From positions 327,082 through 391,081 of the forward strand of contig NZ_JAGIAS010000008.1 in the NCBI RefSeq assembly GCF_017744695.1: a stretch of DNA of 64,000 nucleotides. The letters are read 5' to 3'. The DNA is from Dyadobacter sp. Lineage in GTDB: Bacteria; Bacteroidota; Bacteroidia; Cytophagales; Spirosomataceae. The position numbers were made by a program, and so were the translations under genes. Positions 29,068-39,122 of this stretch are shown here, piece by piece. The notes beneath the pieces were generated by a model that searched no databases, had not been told where the DNA came from, and was given only the letters and a program-made list of their open reading frames with translations. Position 1 is the first letter of the stretch, and each line of letters starts with the position of its first letter.

Positions 29068-32000
29068 ATGAAAAGACCGTTACGATCCCTTCTATTCGTG
29101 TTGGCAGCAGCGGGCGCCGGTTCGCCCGGCCACGCACAGTTGCTGGCGGCCATCGGACAGCGGCAACATCCGTTCGTTGCCCAGCAATCTACCAGAAGTC
29201 TGAAATCAGTATTGCAGGATTTCAAAACCCATTACAAAGTCGACATCCTCTATTTCGACAGCGTCGTGCAAGGCTACGAGGTGCCGTTAAGCGCACTCGA
29301 TTTTCAGGCCAATGCGGAAAAATCCCTCGCCCGGATTCTGAAACCGCTCGGCTTGAAATACCGGAAGTCCAAAACCGGCGGGTATATCGTGATCAAACCG
29401 TTGAAGGGCGATAAGAAACCCCCACAGGCCCCGGTATCCAATGCGGCCGAACAGCCAGCCGACAGCCCGCTCCGCGCATTGTCTTTCATCGCCTCTACGG
29501 GTGGACAAACTACCGGCGCAACAGCCGAAATCGTGCTTAAAGGCAAAGTGTCCGACGACAAAGGCGCAGGATTACCCGGCGTAAGCGTGGTAGTGAAGGG
29601 TACGCAGCGCGGGACGATCACCGACGAAAACGGCGAATTCAAAGTGGAGGCGGCTGACAAAGATGCGGTTCTGGTTTTTTCGTTTGTTGGATTTTTGTCG
29701 CAGGAAATCGTTGTCGGAAATAAAACACGCATCGACGTAACGCTGGCCTCCGACACCAAAGCCCTTGAAGAGCTCGTGGTCGTCGGTTATAGTTCACAGA
29801 AAAAGTCGCTGATGACCGGCTCCGTAGCTTCGATGAATGTCACGGAGGAAATGCAGAATATCCCTACGACTTCTACCGGCAATTTGCTCTCCGGCAAGCT
29901 GGCCGGCGTCTACATCGGTACGCCCAACGGTATACCCGGTACGAACCCGCAAATCAGCATTCGAACGGGCTCCTCGCTCAATGCGCAGCCGGTGACTTAC
30001 GTCATCGACGGCATTATCAGAACCTGGGAGGACTTCAACAATTTGAGTCCTAACGAAATAGAAACCATCTCCGTTTTGAAGGATGCCGCCTCGGCCGCCG
30101 TCTATGGGTCGCGCTCTGCCGGTGGGGTAATCCTGGTCACCACGAAAAGAGGAAAAACGGGAATCCCATCTTTCAATTATTCCTTCAATACCGGGTTCGA
30201 TACCCGCACCAAAAATGTGCCCCTTACCAGCGCAGTGCAGGCAGGTGAGCTATACAACCGCATCAACGGCAACTCCGACCCCGCAGGCTGGGCGTGGTCG
30301 CAGGAGGAGATCGACCATTACAAAACCATCAACAACGGATGGGGCTACGATCAGCTGGAATCGGTTTGGCGCAACCCCTCCACATCGCAGCATAACCTGA
30401 ACGTCTCCGGCGGCACCGAGAAAGTAAAATATTTCGCCGGCGCTTCCTATGTCAAACAGAATGGCTTTTTAAAACCGCTGACGTACGACAAATACAATAT
30501 CCGTCTGAACACGACCGTCGACGCGACCAAGGATCTGCAATTCTTTGTCGGTCTGGGCCTGAGCAATAATCTTCAGGGGAATGTCACCTGGGAAGGCCCG
30601 CAATCACTTTACAGAAAATTGCTCGTGTGGCAGCCTGACCAGCCTGTGTACACCGACAGCGGCAAACTGCTCGACTACGGCTGGATCGCCAACGTGGGCG
30701 GAACCGTAAACGGACATGGCGGGTACGATAAGAGCAATTTCCTGAGACCGCAGGTCGTCCTGAATGCCACTTATAATATTCCGGTCATCAAGGGCCTTAG
30801 CGCGAAAGCCATATTCAGCAAGAATTTCAGCAGCTACCGCCGTAAGGTTTTCCAGAAGAGCTATCAGATGAATATCATGAAGCGGGACGGTGCTAACAAG
30901 CACATTATCCATACCGACGATGCCAGCATTATCGGTACCAAGGCATCAACCAACATCTCCAAGGATTACCTGCGAACCGACGCGTCGTGGGGGCAGGATT
31001 ACCAGCTTGACCTCCAACTGAACTATGAAAATACGTTCAACAATATCCATCACGTGCAAGGCATTCTGGTGTATGAAAAAGCGGAGACCAGCGGAAGCGG
31101 TATTTATGCGGGCCGTGAAACGTTCCCCGTTTACACGACCGACCAGTGGTGGGCAGCCAGCAACGCACGCGCCGACGATTATGCAGGCGGAAGCAGCGAC
31201 TACGTAAATGGCCGGGCTTCATACATTGGCCAGTTCAACTACGATTACGACGAGAAGTACCTGGCTACCTTCTCATTCCGGAAAGATGGTTCGATGAACT
31301 TCGCGCCCGATAAAAGGTGGGGCTTTTTCCCCGCTGGCGCACTGGGGTGGGTGGTGTCCAAAGAGCCCTTCTTTCCGGCATCCTCCGGCATCGATCAGCT
31401 GAAACTCCGCGTATCGGCCGGTCTTACCGGAAACGACGCAATCGGCTGGTTGAATGGCAGCCCGGTACTGACCAGCTGGCTCTGGCAGGAATCCTACAAG
31501 CAGGGAACTTCCGCTTATTTTGGTACAGAACCTAAAACCGCAACAGGGATAACCTATGGCTCGGTGGTGAACCCGAACCTGACCTGGGAGAAAGCATTGA
31601 CCTATAATGCGGCCGCCGACATCTCCTTCCTGAAAAACTGGACGGCAACAATAGAATACTGGAAGCGAAAGTCCTACGATATTCTCGGCCCGAGAACCCT
31701 ATCCATTCCACCGACATTCAGTCTCAACTTGCCGGCAGAAAACTATGGGGTGATCAAAGCACAGGGATTCGACCTGAGTGTAGGTTATGAAAACAAAAAG
31801 GACAAGGCATTCAGCTACTACGGCGCTGTCAATGCTTCGTATGGTTGGAACAAAGTTGTCACGCAAGATTACGCGCAAAACGCGCTATCTATCGACGTAC
31901 CGACAGGCAGGTCCATGACCGTCATCAGAGGTTTTCAGTTCGACCGTATTATCCGCACGCAGGCAGACCTTGACAAGTTCAACGCAGAACATCCCAAGTA

Positions 32001-32583
32001 TTCGTACAATGGCATTGCCCCTGAGCTCGGCATGATGACCTACAAGGACCTGAGCGGCCCACAAGGTACTCCTGACGGCATCATCGACACCTACGACCGT
32101 GTGGTGATCAAAGCGAGCAATTTCCCGATCGTGTACGGGCTAAACCTCGGTGGTACGTGGAAAGGGTTCAGCGTAGACCTGATGTTCAACGGGAGTCTGA
32201 AACAACAGAAGTCATTCCGCGACCTGGCAGCCGGCGTGGAATGGAACCGGATGTACTCTGCGTGGTACGATGACAGCTGGACGCCCGAAAACCCCAATGC
32301 GACTTTGCCTAAGCGGGTCTCGGCCAATCAATCCAACACCTACGGCGCGGAGTCCAACTTCTGGTACCGTAATGCGGGTTTTGTCCGGCTGAAATACCTC
32401 ACAGTAGGCTACACCATCCCTAAGCACCTGTACAACAAGGCACTGGAAAACGTGAAGCTCTATTTTTCAGGTACCAACCTGTTTAACCTGACCGGCTTCT
32501 CGTACTACGATCCCGAAATCGGCGACGGCACGGCATATCCTGTCATGCGGAATTTCAACTTCGGTATCAATGTCACATTCTGA
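29068..32583 (+). CDS. SusC/RagA TonB-linked outer-membrane transporter with STN domain
   Basis: A 1171-residue glycan transporter. After a signal peptide (about 1-24) comes an STN domain (about 40-115: SLKSVLQDFKTHYKVDILYF). A Pro/Ala-rich linker and a carboxypeptidase-regulatory-like domain follow (about 155-235: GVSVVVKGTQRGTITDENG). The SusC signature EELVVVGYSSQKK comes next, then the plug with YVIDGIIR and ISVLKDAASAAVYGSRSAGG, and the barrel ending in NFGINVTF. The STN domain ties it to the FecR/ECF pair. The SusD gene begins 21 bases after its stop. Confidence 0.94.
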   Translation: MKRPLRSLLFVLAAAGAGSPGHAQLLAAIGQRQHPFVAQQSTRSLKSVLQDFKTHYKVDILYFDSVVQGYEVPLSALDFQANAEKSLARILKPLGLKYRKSKTGGYIVIKPLKGDKKPPQAPVSNAAEQPADSPLRALSFIASTGGQTTGATAEIVLKGKVSDDKGAGLPGVSVVVKGTQRGTITDENGEFKVEAADKDAVLVFSFVGFLSQEIVVGNKTRIDVTLASDTKALEELVVVGYSSQKKSLMTGSVASMNVTEEMQNIPTTSTGNLLSGKLAGVYIGTPNGIPGTNPQISIRTGSSLNAQPVTYVIDGIIRTWEDFNNLSPNEIETISVLKDAASAAVYGSRSAGGVILVTTKRGKTGIPSFNYSFNTGFDTRTKNVPLTSAVQAGELYNRINGNSDPAGWAWSQEEIDHYKTINNGWGYDQLESVWRNPSTSQHNLNVSGGTEKVKYFAGASYVKQNGFLKPLTYDKYNIRLNTTVDATKDLQFFVGLGLSNNLQGNVTWEGPQSLYRKLLVWQPDQPVYTDSGKLLDYGWIANVGGTVNGHGGYDKSNFLRPQVVLNATYNIPVIKGLSAKAIFSKNFSSYRRKVFQKSYQMNIMKRDGANKHIIHTDDASIIGTKASTNISKDYLRTDASWGQDYQLDLQLNYENTFNNIHHVQGILVYEKAETSGSGIYAGRETFPVYTTDQWWAASNARADDYAGGSSDYVNGRASYIGQFNYDYDEKYLATFSFRKDGSMNFAPDKRWGFFPAGALGWVVSKEPFFPASSGIDQLKLRVSAGLTGNDAIGWLNGSPVLTSWLWQESYKQGTSAYFGTEPKTATGITYGSVVNPNLTWEKALTYNAAADISFLKNWTATIEYWKRKSYDILGPRTLSIPPTFSLNLPAENYGVIKAQGFDLSVGYENKKDKAFSYYGAVNASYGWNKVVTQDYAQNALSIDVPTGRSMTVIRGFQFDRIIRTQADLDKFNAEHPKYSYNGIAPELGMMTYKDLSGPQGTPDGIIDTYDRVVIKASNFPIVYGLNLGGTWKGFSVDLMFNGSLKQQKSFRDLAAGVEWNRMYSAWYDDSWTPENPNATLPKRVSANQSNTYGAESNFWYRNAGFVRLKYLTVGYTIPKHLYNKALENVKLYFSGTNLFNLTGFSYYDPEIGDGTAYPVMRNFNFGINVTF

Positions 32584-32604
32584 TCAATGTTAAAGGATTT
32601 AATC

Positions 32605-34410
32605 ATGCGAAAATATTTTAAAAACCTTCCGTTCTCATTGCTGTTTGCGGCCGTTATGATGGTACCGCAAGCCTGCGAACCCAACCTCGACTACGAGAAT
32701 ACGAATGCGATCAACCCGGATAACGTCTGGAATGACGAAAAGCTGATTACCGCGTTTCTCACGGACATTCACGGCAATATGATCCCATCCTGGCCTGTCA
32801 ACGGCAATAGCAGCGATGAGGGCATGAACTCCCCCGGGTCCATGGGCACTTACCTGCGGGGAATCATCAGCGTAGCTTCGGACGGACAGAACCTGGTTTA
32901 TACCAATATCGACAAGATCAACTTTTTCCTCGCACGAATCGCGGATGTGTCGCCCGCGATACTTTCCGAAGAGAAGCAGCAGCAAATGACCGGTCAGGCG
33001 CTTTTCTGGCGGGCATGGGATTACTTTGGCAAGGTGACGATCTTCGGAGGGGTGCCGCTGATACTGAAACCTCAGGATCCTGCCAACAAGGAGAGCCTCT
33101 TCGTACCAAGGAGCAAAACATCCGAATGCATGACGCAGATTCTCGCCGACCTCGACGCCGCCATCGCCGCATTGCCCGACCAATGGGATAATGCCAACTA
33201 TGGACGGATCGACAAAGGAACAGCCATGGCTTTCAAAGGGAAAGTGTTGCTTTGGTACGCGAGCCCGTTGTTCAACCCATCGAACGACCAGTCGCGTTGG
33301 CAAAAGGCCTATGAGGCCAACAAAGCTGCCGTTGATTTCCTGAAAACGCAGGGAAAAGGCCTGCTCGGCGCATACGGGCAAATCTGGAAACAGGAGCGCA
33401 ATAAAGAGGTGATTATGGTCAGTCAGTTCTCCTACCCCGATCATCCCTTCAACCAGGCGGGCATCCGCCCCCAACCACTCACCCAGGGCGACGCGAATAA
33501 GAACCAGCCGTTGCTGCCGCTATTGAATGCCTATCCGAAAAAGGACGGCTCACCGATGCAGTTCGATGCGGCAAAACTGGCGACCGACCCGGCTTACAAT
33601 GAGCAGTACCTGACAGATTTTGTCACCAATCGCGACGACCGGTTCTACGCAACGATTTTCACCGGTGGTACGCCCTATCCCACCCCCGATCTCCCCACAG
33701 GCACCCGTTACTGGAGCGCTTGGAGGAAAGCCGCAGATGCCTCCGCGCCCGGCGGTTTCAAATATGTTTCGCTCGCGAGTGACCAGAAAGCCGTTACGAT
33801 CGGCGCTGGCGTTTCAGGGTTCTTTTGTATCAAAGGGCTCGATAATACACTTACCAGTACAGTCATCGGCAATGCATCAACCGACTGGGTGGAAATACGT
33901 TTCGCGGAAGTGCTGATGCATTACGGCGAAGCAGCCAATGAGGTGGGTAAGCAGGAGGAAGCTCTGCAGGTGTTGAAGGATATCCGTGCGCGGGCAGGCA
34001 TTACGCCGGGCACATCGGGCAAGTACGGCATTACGGCTACCACGCAGGCAGGCATCCGCGAAGCCTACATGGCGGAGCGGTTCGTGGAGTTCGCATTTGA
34101 AAACAAGCGGTGGAACGATCTGCGGCGATGGAAGCGATTCGACGTGGTGAATAAAACCGGGTTTCGTCAGGGTATCTATTTTGTATTGAAGGATGGCGCC
34201 AAAATTGACTGGACCGACGACATTTCCGACGCCCCAGTCCGCAAGAAATTCACGGCGGTATTCATCGAAAACCTCGATGGCGACCCGCAATACAAGTTCA
34301 ATCTTGATACGAACCATTGGTTTTACCCCATCAGTCAGACAGACCTCGAAGCCAGCTCCGCATTGAAGCAAAATGTCGAATGGGGTGGTACATTTAACCC
34401 ATTGGAATAA
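32605..34410 (+). CDS. SusD/RagB family outer-membrane lipoprotein
   Basis: A SusD-type glycan-binding lipoprotein of 601 residues, paired with the preceding SusC. The signal ends in MMVPQAC, with Cys as lipidation site, although the residue pattern before the Cys is unusual. The N-terminal SusD-like region includes GQALFWRAWDYFGKVTIFGG. The C-terminal family motif is YMAERFVEFAFENKRWNDLR. An ATG at 32587 is also in frame; the one at 32605 has AAAGGA about 8 bases upstream and gives a normal signal peptide, so it is preferred. A strong terminator follows 20 bases after the stop. Confidence 0.93.
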   Translation: MRKYFKNLPFSLLFAAVMMVPQACEPNLDYENTNAINPDNVWNDEKLITAFLTDIHGNMIPSWPVNGNSSDEGMNSPGSMGTYLRGIISVASDGQNLVYTNIDKINFFLARIADVSPAILSEEKQQQMTGQALFWRAWDYFGKVTIFGGVPLILKPQDPANKESLFVPRSKTSECMTQILADLDAAIAALPDQWDNANYGRIDKGTAMAFKGKVLLWYASPLFNPSNDQSRWQKAYEANKAAVDFLKTQGKGLLGAYGQIWKQERNKEVIMVSQFSYPDHPFNQAGIRPQPLTQGDANKNQPLLPLLNAYPKKDGSPMQFDAAKLATDPAYNEQYLTDFVTNRDDRFYATIFTGGTPYPTPDLPTGTRYWSAWRKAADASAPGGFKYVSLASDQKAVTIGAGVSGFFCIKGLDNTLTSTVIGNASTDWVEIRFAEVLMHYGEAANEVGKQEEALQVLKDIRARAGITPGTSGKYGITATTQAGIREAYMAERFVEFAFENKRWNDLRRWKRFDVVNKTGFRQGIYFVLKDGAKIDWTDDISDAPVRKKFTAVFIENLDGDPQYKFNLDTNHWFYPISQTDLEASSALKQNVEWGGTFNPLE

Positions 34411-34430
34411 AAACAAAGTAGGTCACGGGG

Positions 34431-34473
34431 GCGATGATGCTTACTCTTAATGAATAGGCATCATCGCTTTTTT
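34431..34473 (+). terminator. Rho-independent terminator after the second SusD gene
   Basis: GCGATGATGC at 34431-34440 pairs perfectly with GCATCATCGC at 34458-34467, followed by six T. It separates the susC-susD transcript from the next gene. Confidence 0.9.
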
Positions 34474-34520
34474 ATGAAGGTCACCTTTCAGGAAGCGTGT
34501 TTATTAATTATTACCCAGCT

Positions 34521-36803
34521 ATGCGATTCCAATTTTCCAAAACATTTGTTTCAAGCCTGATTGCCGTTTTTCTGGCATCCTGTGCCTATGCCCAGCATGA
34601 TTTCAGTACCCGTTATTTTAAGATCCACATCAACAACAAGGGATGGATCACGAGTATGAAAAATGTCACGGGTAAAACGCACCAGCGCGAGTTCAGCCCC
34701 ACCGACAAGCCGTCGCCCCTATTATCACTTTTCGACAGTAAAAACAACAAGCATTACCAGCCGACAAAAGCCGTTTTTAACAAAACCAAACAGGCATTTA
34801 CGCTGCATTATGCCAATGGCTCGGTGGCTACGGTTGCGCTCGTCCCGCAACAGAAATACTTCAAACTGACCCTGCAATCGCTCCACCCCCGCAACGGCAT
34901 CGATAATGTGCAGTGGGGCGCTTATCATACCAATATCACCAACCTTTTCGGCGAGATCATCGGTGTGGCGCGGGATACGAGCGAAGCGGTCAACTACGCC
35001 ATCGGAATGCTGGCGCTTAATGACAACACCCTCGGTGGCACGTCCGAAACCGTGGCCGACGCGGCGCCATTCCAATACATCATCCACAGCCCGGACAAGA
35101 AGCGTTTCCCGCTTCCCGCCCAACTGCATGAAGGCCAGATATTCCCCATCGGCGGCGATGGGATCAGCGATGTGGCGTTTTATGCCCATAAGGAGCCCTA
35201 TTACCGGATTCTGTATGGTAATGCTGCGCAGATCGACGCACAGGGCAGAATATCCATTGCATACAACTCCAGGGACAGGGCCCCCAAAAGAACCGTATTC
35301 TTTTCCCTGATCCCCAACATGGAAGCCAATATCCCGAACCACCTGGATGTACAACCACTCCCAGGTATCGATTATGTGGGCTCTTCGGTGGCATTCTGGG
35401 GCAGTCCCGATAGTACTGCCCTGCTGGATGTCGTCCGGAATATCGTATTATCCGAAGGCTTGCCCTACCCTACCTTTAATGGCAAATGGGTCAAAGACCC
35501 TTCCGCGTACAGGCCCGACGTACTCACCAGCGGCGGTGTGTACGATAGCATTGTACCTTATACCCATCAATTGGGTTTCAAGGCTATCAGCCTGTACGAT
35601 CAGGGTTTTATCCGCCCCGACCGCGGCAATGGAGGATACATCGATGGAAAGAACTTTGAGAAAAAACCTTTGAAAATGGCGGCAGGGGATAAATCCCACA
35701 AGGAACTTTCCGAAATCGCCGCCCGGCTCGGCATTATCATCGGCCGCACACCCATCACCACCGCGCTCGCACCCGGTACCCACGACGCCAGCCCTTTCCC
35801 GAGCGACAGCCTTTGTTATCAGCAAAAGCGCATTCTCACGCAAAGCATCACGGCCTCCGACACCCTGATATTCGTCAACGATCCCCAGTACCTGGATGAA
35901 ATAGCCAGCTGGGAAGGCCATTGCAAGAACCTGAACATGATCAAGATCGGCAAGGAGCTCATTCATTACCTGGGCATTTCCAAAGAGGCCCCATACCGGT
36001 TGCTCAACGTGAAACGAGGCTACTGGAACACCACAACCACCCATCACGCGGCCGGTGACACCATTTACAAGCTGCAAGTGACGATCAATTACGGTTACGA
36101 CGGGCTGATCCCCAATATGCAGTTGCAGGACCAGATCGCCGCGTATTATGCGACGGTTTGTAAAGTCAACGGCATGGCCTACTACGATTTCGACGGTCAG
36201 GAGTTTTTGTTCAACAACGGCCACGGGTACTACTCCGTCAAACGCTTTTTCCGTCACATGTTTGAAAAAGCCCAATCGCTGGGTGTGCCTTACATCCGAT
36301 TCACCGGATCGACGCTTTCCGAAGGTTCCTGGCATTACCAGAGTGTGTGGAATGTGGGTGGGGGTAAAAACCTATACGATGTGGATACACGGGAATGGGG
36401 CAGCAGCACGAGCCAGGGCAAGGATCTCCGCGACGTTACCTATGCCAATTTCTTCCCGTCGGGAATGGGCGGCAACTTCCCGATCAAGGCGGGCTCGACA
36501 GTGGCGCAATATGAGCACATTCAGGCCATCTCCGTAGGTATTGGCTCTACTTACAGCCTTCAAATCAACCAGAAAGATGTAGAAGCCTGCACGGAGAAAT
36601 ATGCGATTTTCAAAGCCATCAGGACCTGGGAAAATGCCCGGGCCGCCAATGCGTTCCCCAGGTGGCTCAAAAAGCAGCTTGCCGACCCTGTTAACCAGTT
36701 CCACCTCGAAGAACTTGACAAGGATACCTGGAAGCTCTACAAAACCGACCTTGACGGCCGAAACAGCAAGCCGTTCTGCGTACTCAAAAGGCAGGCTCTT
36801 TAA
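34521..36803 (+). CDS. Large secreted protein, glycosidase-like, family not recognised
   Basis: A secreted protein of 760 residues with the signal MRFQFSKTFVSSLIAVFLAS, then CAYAQ. I do not recognise the family with certainty. The N-terminal 250 residues look like a beta-sandwich, as in the supersandwich domain in front of many glycosidases. The rest has features of a TIM barrel, including GFKAISLYDQGFIRP, a strand YYDFDGQEFLF with candidate catalytic acids, and IRFTGSTLSEGSWHYQ. A GTG start at 34497 is in frame; the ATG at 34521 is preferred. Despite lying beside SusD, it follows a strong terminator and may have its own promoter. Likely a glycan-active enzyme by context. Confidence 0.55.
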   Translation: MRFQFSKTFVSSLIAVFLASCAYAQHDFSTRYFKIHINNKGWITSMKNVTGKTHQREFSPTDKPSPLLSLFDSKNNKHYQPTKAVFNKTKQAFTLHYANGSVATVALVPQQKYFKLTLQSLHPRNGIDNVQWGAYHTNITNLFGEIIGVARDTSEAVNYAIGMLALNDNTLGGTSETVADAAPFQYIIHSPDKKRFPLPAQLHEGQIFPIGGDGISDVAFYAHKEPYYRILYGNAAQIDAQGRISIAYNSRDRAPKRTVFFSLIPNMEANIPNHLDVQPLPGIDYVGSSVAFWGSPDSTALLDVVRNIVLSEGLPYPTFNGKWVKDPSAYRPDVLTSGGVYDSIVPYTHQLGFKAISLYDQGFIRPDRGNGGYIDGKNFEKKPLKMAAGDKSHKELSEIAARLGIIIGRTPITTALAPGTHDASPFPSDSLCYQQKRILTQSITASDTLIFVNDPQYLDEIASWEGHCKNLNMIKIGKELIHYLGISKEAPYRLLNVKRGYWNTTTTHHAAGDTIYKLQVTINYGYDGLIPNMQLQDQIAAYYATVCKVNGMAYYDFDGQEFLFNNGHGYYSVKRFFRHMFEKAQSLGVPYIRFTGSTLSEGSWHYQSVWNVGGGKNLYDVDTREWGSSTSQGKDLRDVTYANFFPSGMGGNFPIKAGSTVAQYEHIQAISVGIGSTYSLQINQKDVEACTEKYAIFKAIRTWENARAANAFPRWLKKQLADPVNQFHLEELDKDTWKLYKTDLDGRNSKPFCVLKRQAL

Positions 36804-36809
36804 TAAATC

Positions 36810-36840
36810 AGGCCCGGGGGCTTTCGTCTCCGGGCCTTTT
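36810..36840 (+). terminator. Rho-independent terminator after the large secreted protein gene
   Basis: AGGCCCGG at 36810-36817 pairs with CCGGGCCT at 36830-36837, with a T run after it. It starts 6 bases after the stop codon. Confidence 0.85.
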
Positions 36841-36848
36841 CATTATAA

Positions 36849-36877
36849 AAGCCCGCAAGTCAATGACCTGCGGGCTT
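36849..36877. terminator. Second hairpin between convergent genes
   Basis: AAGCCCGCA at 36849-36857 pairs perfectly with TGCGGGCTT at 36869-36877. It sits between the convergent secreted-protein and cytochrome genes. On the minus strand it is followed by TTATAATG, so it may end the cytochrome operon as well. Confidence 0.65.
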
Positions 36878-36932
36878 ATGCATCACCGATTAACCTAATG
36901 GACTAAATAGCATGAATATGCCATAACAGCCT

Positions 36933-39122
36933 TTAATTTACAATTACTTCGTCGACAAACAGCCAACCTTTGTTGCCTTTACCCGAATGCCAGGCTGGTA
37001 TTTTTGAAAGCGGTTTCGCAACCAGTTTGATGCAGCTCAGCTGTTGAGGCTCAAATCCGGCTTCATAAACAATATTCTCCGTGCCCGGAATGTCTTTGGC
37101 CGGGATTTCCGGGGTGATTACTTTCAATAATTTCAGTGTTTTCGGATCGGCACCGCCCCACACCTCGATCCTGGTGGGCTCGAAGATGAAGCTCCCGAAA
37201 CTCCGCAACGTACTCAGCGTCACAACACTGGCTTTTACCGGTTTTTTAAAGAACAGATAGCTCTGGAAATCATTCTCGACATAGCCCAGCCAGGTGCCGC
37301 TTACGCGCTCGGTGTCGCCAACTTTGCCGTCGGAGACCGAAGCGGCCCCTTTGGCATGGTACCGCTGATCTACCGGCGTGATCAGCTGCGCACTATCGAC
37401 GTGAAAACCTTCTTTGAAAAACAACTTGCTCACCTGTGTGCTGCCATACCATCCTTTCCTGAATGCCCTTGCTTTGAGCTTTAAGTTTCCGTTGATGGAA
37501 ATCGGCTTGTCATAAATAGGAGATGTCGCGCTATCAGGCTCGGAGCCATCCAGCGTGTAACGGACGACGGTGCCGGCAATCTGATGTTTCATGGCCACCG
37601 TTTCTCCCTTGCCTATCAGCTGCTTCTCGTTGATGATCACCGGCGGGTTAAGCGCCATCACGAGTGTGTCGCTGCGGAAACCGGTTTCAAATGCGATCTT
37701 TTGGCCCTTTTTCAAAGTTTCCAGTTCCTGCGGGCTAATGCCGGTGCTCCACAGATAAACCCTTCTGAGCGCGGGAAAACCATCGAGCGATTTGACATGT
37801 GCCATGGTAATGCCGGTGCCGCTCAGCGAAAGCTCCCGCAGATTAGCCAGTTTTTTAAGCTCAGGCAGGTTGCCGCCGGTAATATCTGTGAAATTCAATA
37901 TCAACCTGCGGAGTTCGGGGAACTTGGCCAGCGTTTTGATATCCTCGTCCTTCACGGGCATTTTACTCAAATCCATCGATACGATCTGATCTTTCAATGG
38001 CAGCAGCCCTTCGATGTCCTGGCTTTTGAAACTAGCCCTGTTATAAAAATTCACGAACAATGCCGGAGATCCTGCCGACAATGGTTTAATCAGGCGATAG
38101 TTGGTGTTGAGCTTCCTCACCTCGTCGGCGGATGCGGCGCTGAACGTGTATTGCTCCTCGGTACGATCCCCGCCCAGCACATTCTGCGCGTAAGCATACA
38201 CCGGACTTTGGGGCGAAAGCGAACTCACCAGTTGGTCGAAGCGCGAACCGCTTTTTACCCAGGCCGCGAGCAATACCACTTCCTCTTCCGTCAATTGTAC
38301 TTTACCGCGCGGCGGCATATGCTTTTTATCGTCCAGCGGCAAATGCAGGCGGCTGATCAGCAGTCCCAGATCCGCTTTGGTGGTATCCCAAAGCACCCCG
38401 CCTTTTCCGCCCTTTTGGAGCAAGGCTTGCGTCTGCATTTGTAATCCGCCTTTCGATTTTTCTTCGTTATGACAGGAAAGACATTTCTGTTCAATTACCG
38501 GTTTTACCAGGTGCTCGTATACTTTGGCCTCCTCGAAAGCCACATGCTGGGCAGGCTCGGCCGATGGCCCCAGCGGAGAGATCAGGAAATCCTCGCCATG
38601 GGTGAGATTACCGCCCAAATGCCCGCCTACGAAAAGCAGCACCAGGAATGCCCCCGCAACCACCTTTGCCCCGGCCGTCCACGGCAACAGGGACTTTCTT
38701 ATCCCGTACCAGATCACGGCAGCAATGGAAATGGCGATACCCAGCCATTTGTGCCAAAGCAGTGTGTCGGATTCATAACCGTCCTCGTGCGATAAAACAA
38801 AGCCGGAAAACGCCGCTACTGCGGCCGTAAATGTGCCAATGACAAGCAGACTCTCGGCGAGCCCTTCATTCCAGGCGGGAGAATCCGGCTTCCGCACAAT
38901 CAGTACCCAGAGGCTGTAAAGGATCAGCACAACCAATGGAAAGTGCAACACGAGCGGGTGCATTCTTCCCAACGCCTGCATCCACTGCGGAACAGCAAAC
39001 CGGCTTTCGAAGAATAGCAGAAATACGAGCAATCCATTCAGGAAAAAGGCCATGTTATATACGTACCCTTTCCAATCCGACAAAATTCTACTCACTGTAT
39101 TAGAGGTTTGTACTTTACGCAA
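36933..39122 (-). CDS. Membrane-bound cytochrome c protein with DUF2231-like, LRR and chitobiase-C-like domains
   Basis: A 729-residue multi-domain protein ending the kinase-led operon. Five or so membrane helices (about 20-190) resemble the DUF2231-type membrane domain, including MHPLVLHFPLVVLILYSLWV. A planctomycete-type cytochrome c domain follows, with one haem motif CLSCH at about residue 213 and KHMPPRG further on, the likely Met ligand. A short leucine-rich segment (about 385-470: LPELKKLANLRELSLSGTGI) comes next, then a chitobiase-C-terminal-like domain (YTLDGSEPDSATSPIYDKP) and a C-terminal beta-domain. It overlaps the DUF1501 gene by 8 bases. Such proteins are usually found with PSD1 and DUF1501 genes; the electron donor is unknown. 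Confidence 0.8.
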   Translation of the reverse strand: MRKVQTSNTVSRILSDWKGYVYNMAFFLNGLLVFLLFFESRFAVPQWMQALGRMHPLVLHFPLVVLILYSLWVLIVRKPDSPAWNEGLAESLLVIGTFTAAVAAFSGFVLSHEDGYESDTLLWHKWLGIAISIAAVIWYGIRKSLLPWTAGAKVVAGAFLVLLFVGGHLGGNLTHGEDFLISPLGPSAEPAQHVAFEEAKVYEHLVKPVIEQKCLSCHNEEKSKGGLQMQTQALLQKGGKGGVLWDTTKADLGLLISRLHLPLDDKKHMPPRGKVQLTEEEVVLLAAWVKSGSRFDQLVSSLSPQSPVYAYAQNVLGGDRTEEQYTFSAASADEVRKLNTNYRLIKPLSAGSPALFVNFYNRASFKSQDIEGLLPLKDQIVSMDLSKMPVKDEDIKTLAKFPELRRLILNFTDITGGNLPELKKLANLRELSLSGTGITMAHVKSLDGFPALRRVYLWSTGISPQELETLKKGQKIAFETGFRSDTLVMALNPPVIINEKQLIGKGETVAMKHQIAGTVVRYTLDGSEPDSATSPIYDKPISINGNLKLKARAFRKGWYGSTQVSKLFFKEGFHVDSAQLITPVDQRYHAKGAASVSDGKVGDTERVSGTWLGYVENDFQSYLFFKKPVKASVVTLSTLRSFGSFIFEPTRIEVWGGADPKTLKLLKVITPEIPAKDIPGTENIVYEAGFEPQQLSCIKLVAKPLSKIPAWHSGKGNKGWLFVDEVIVN

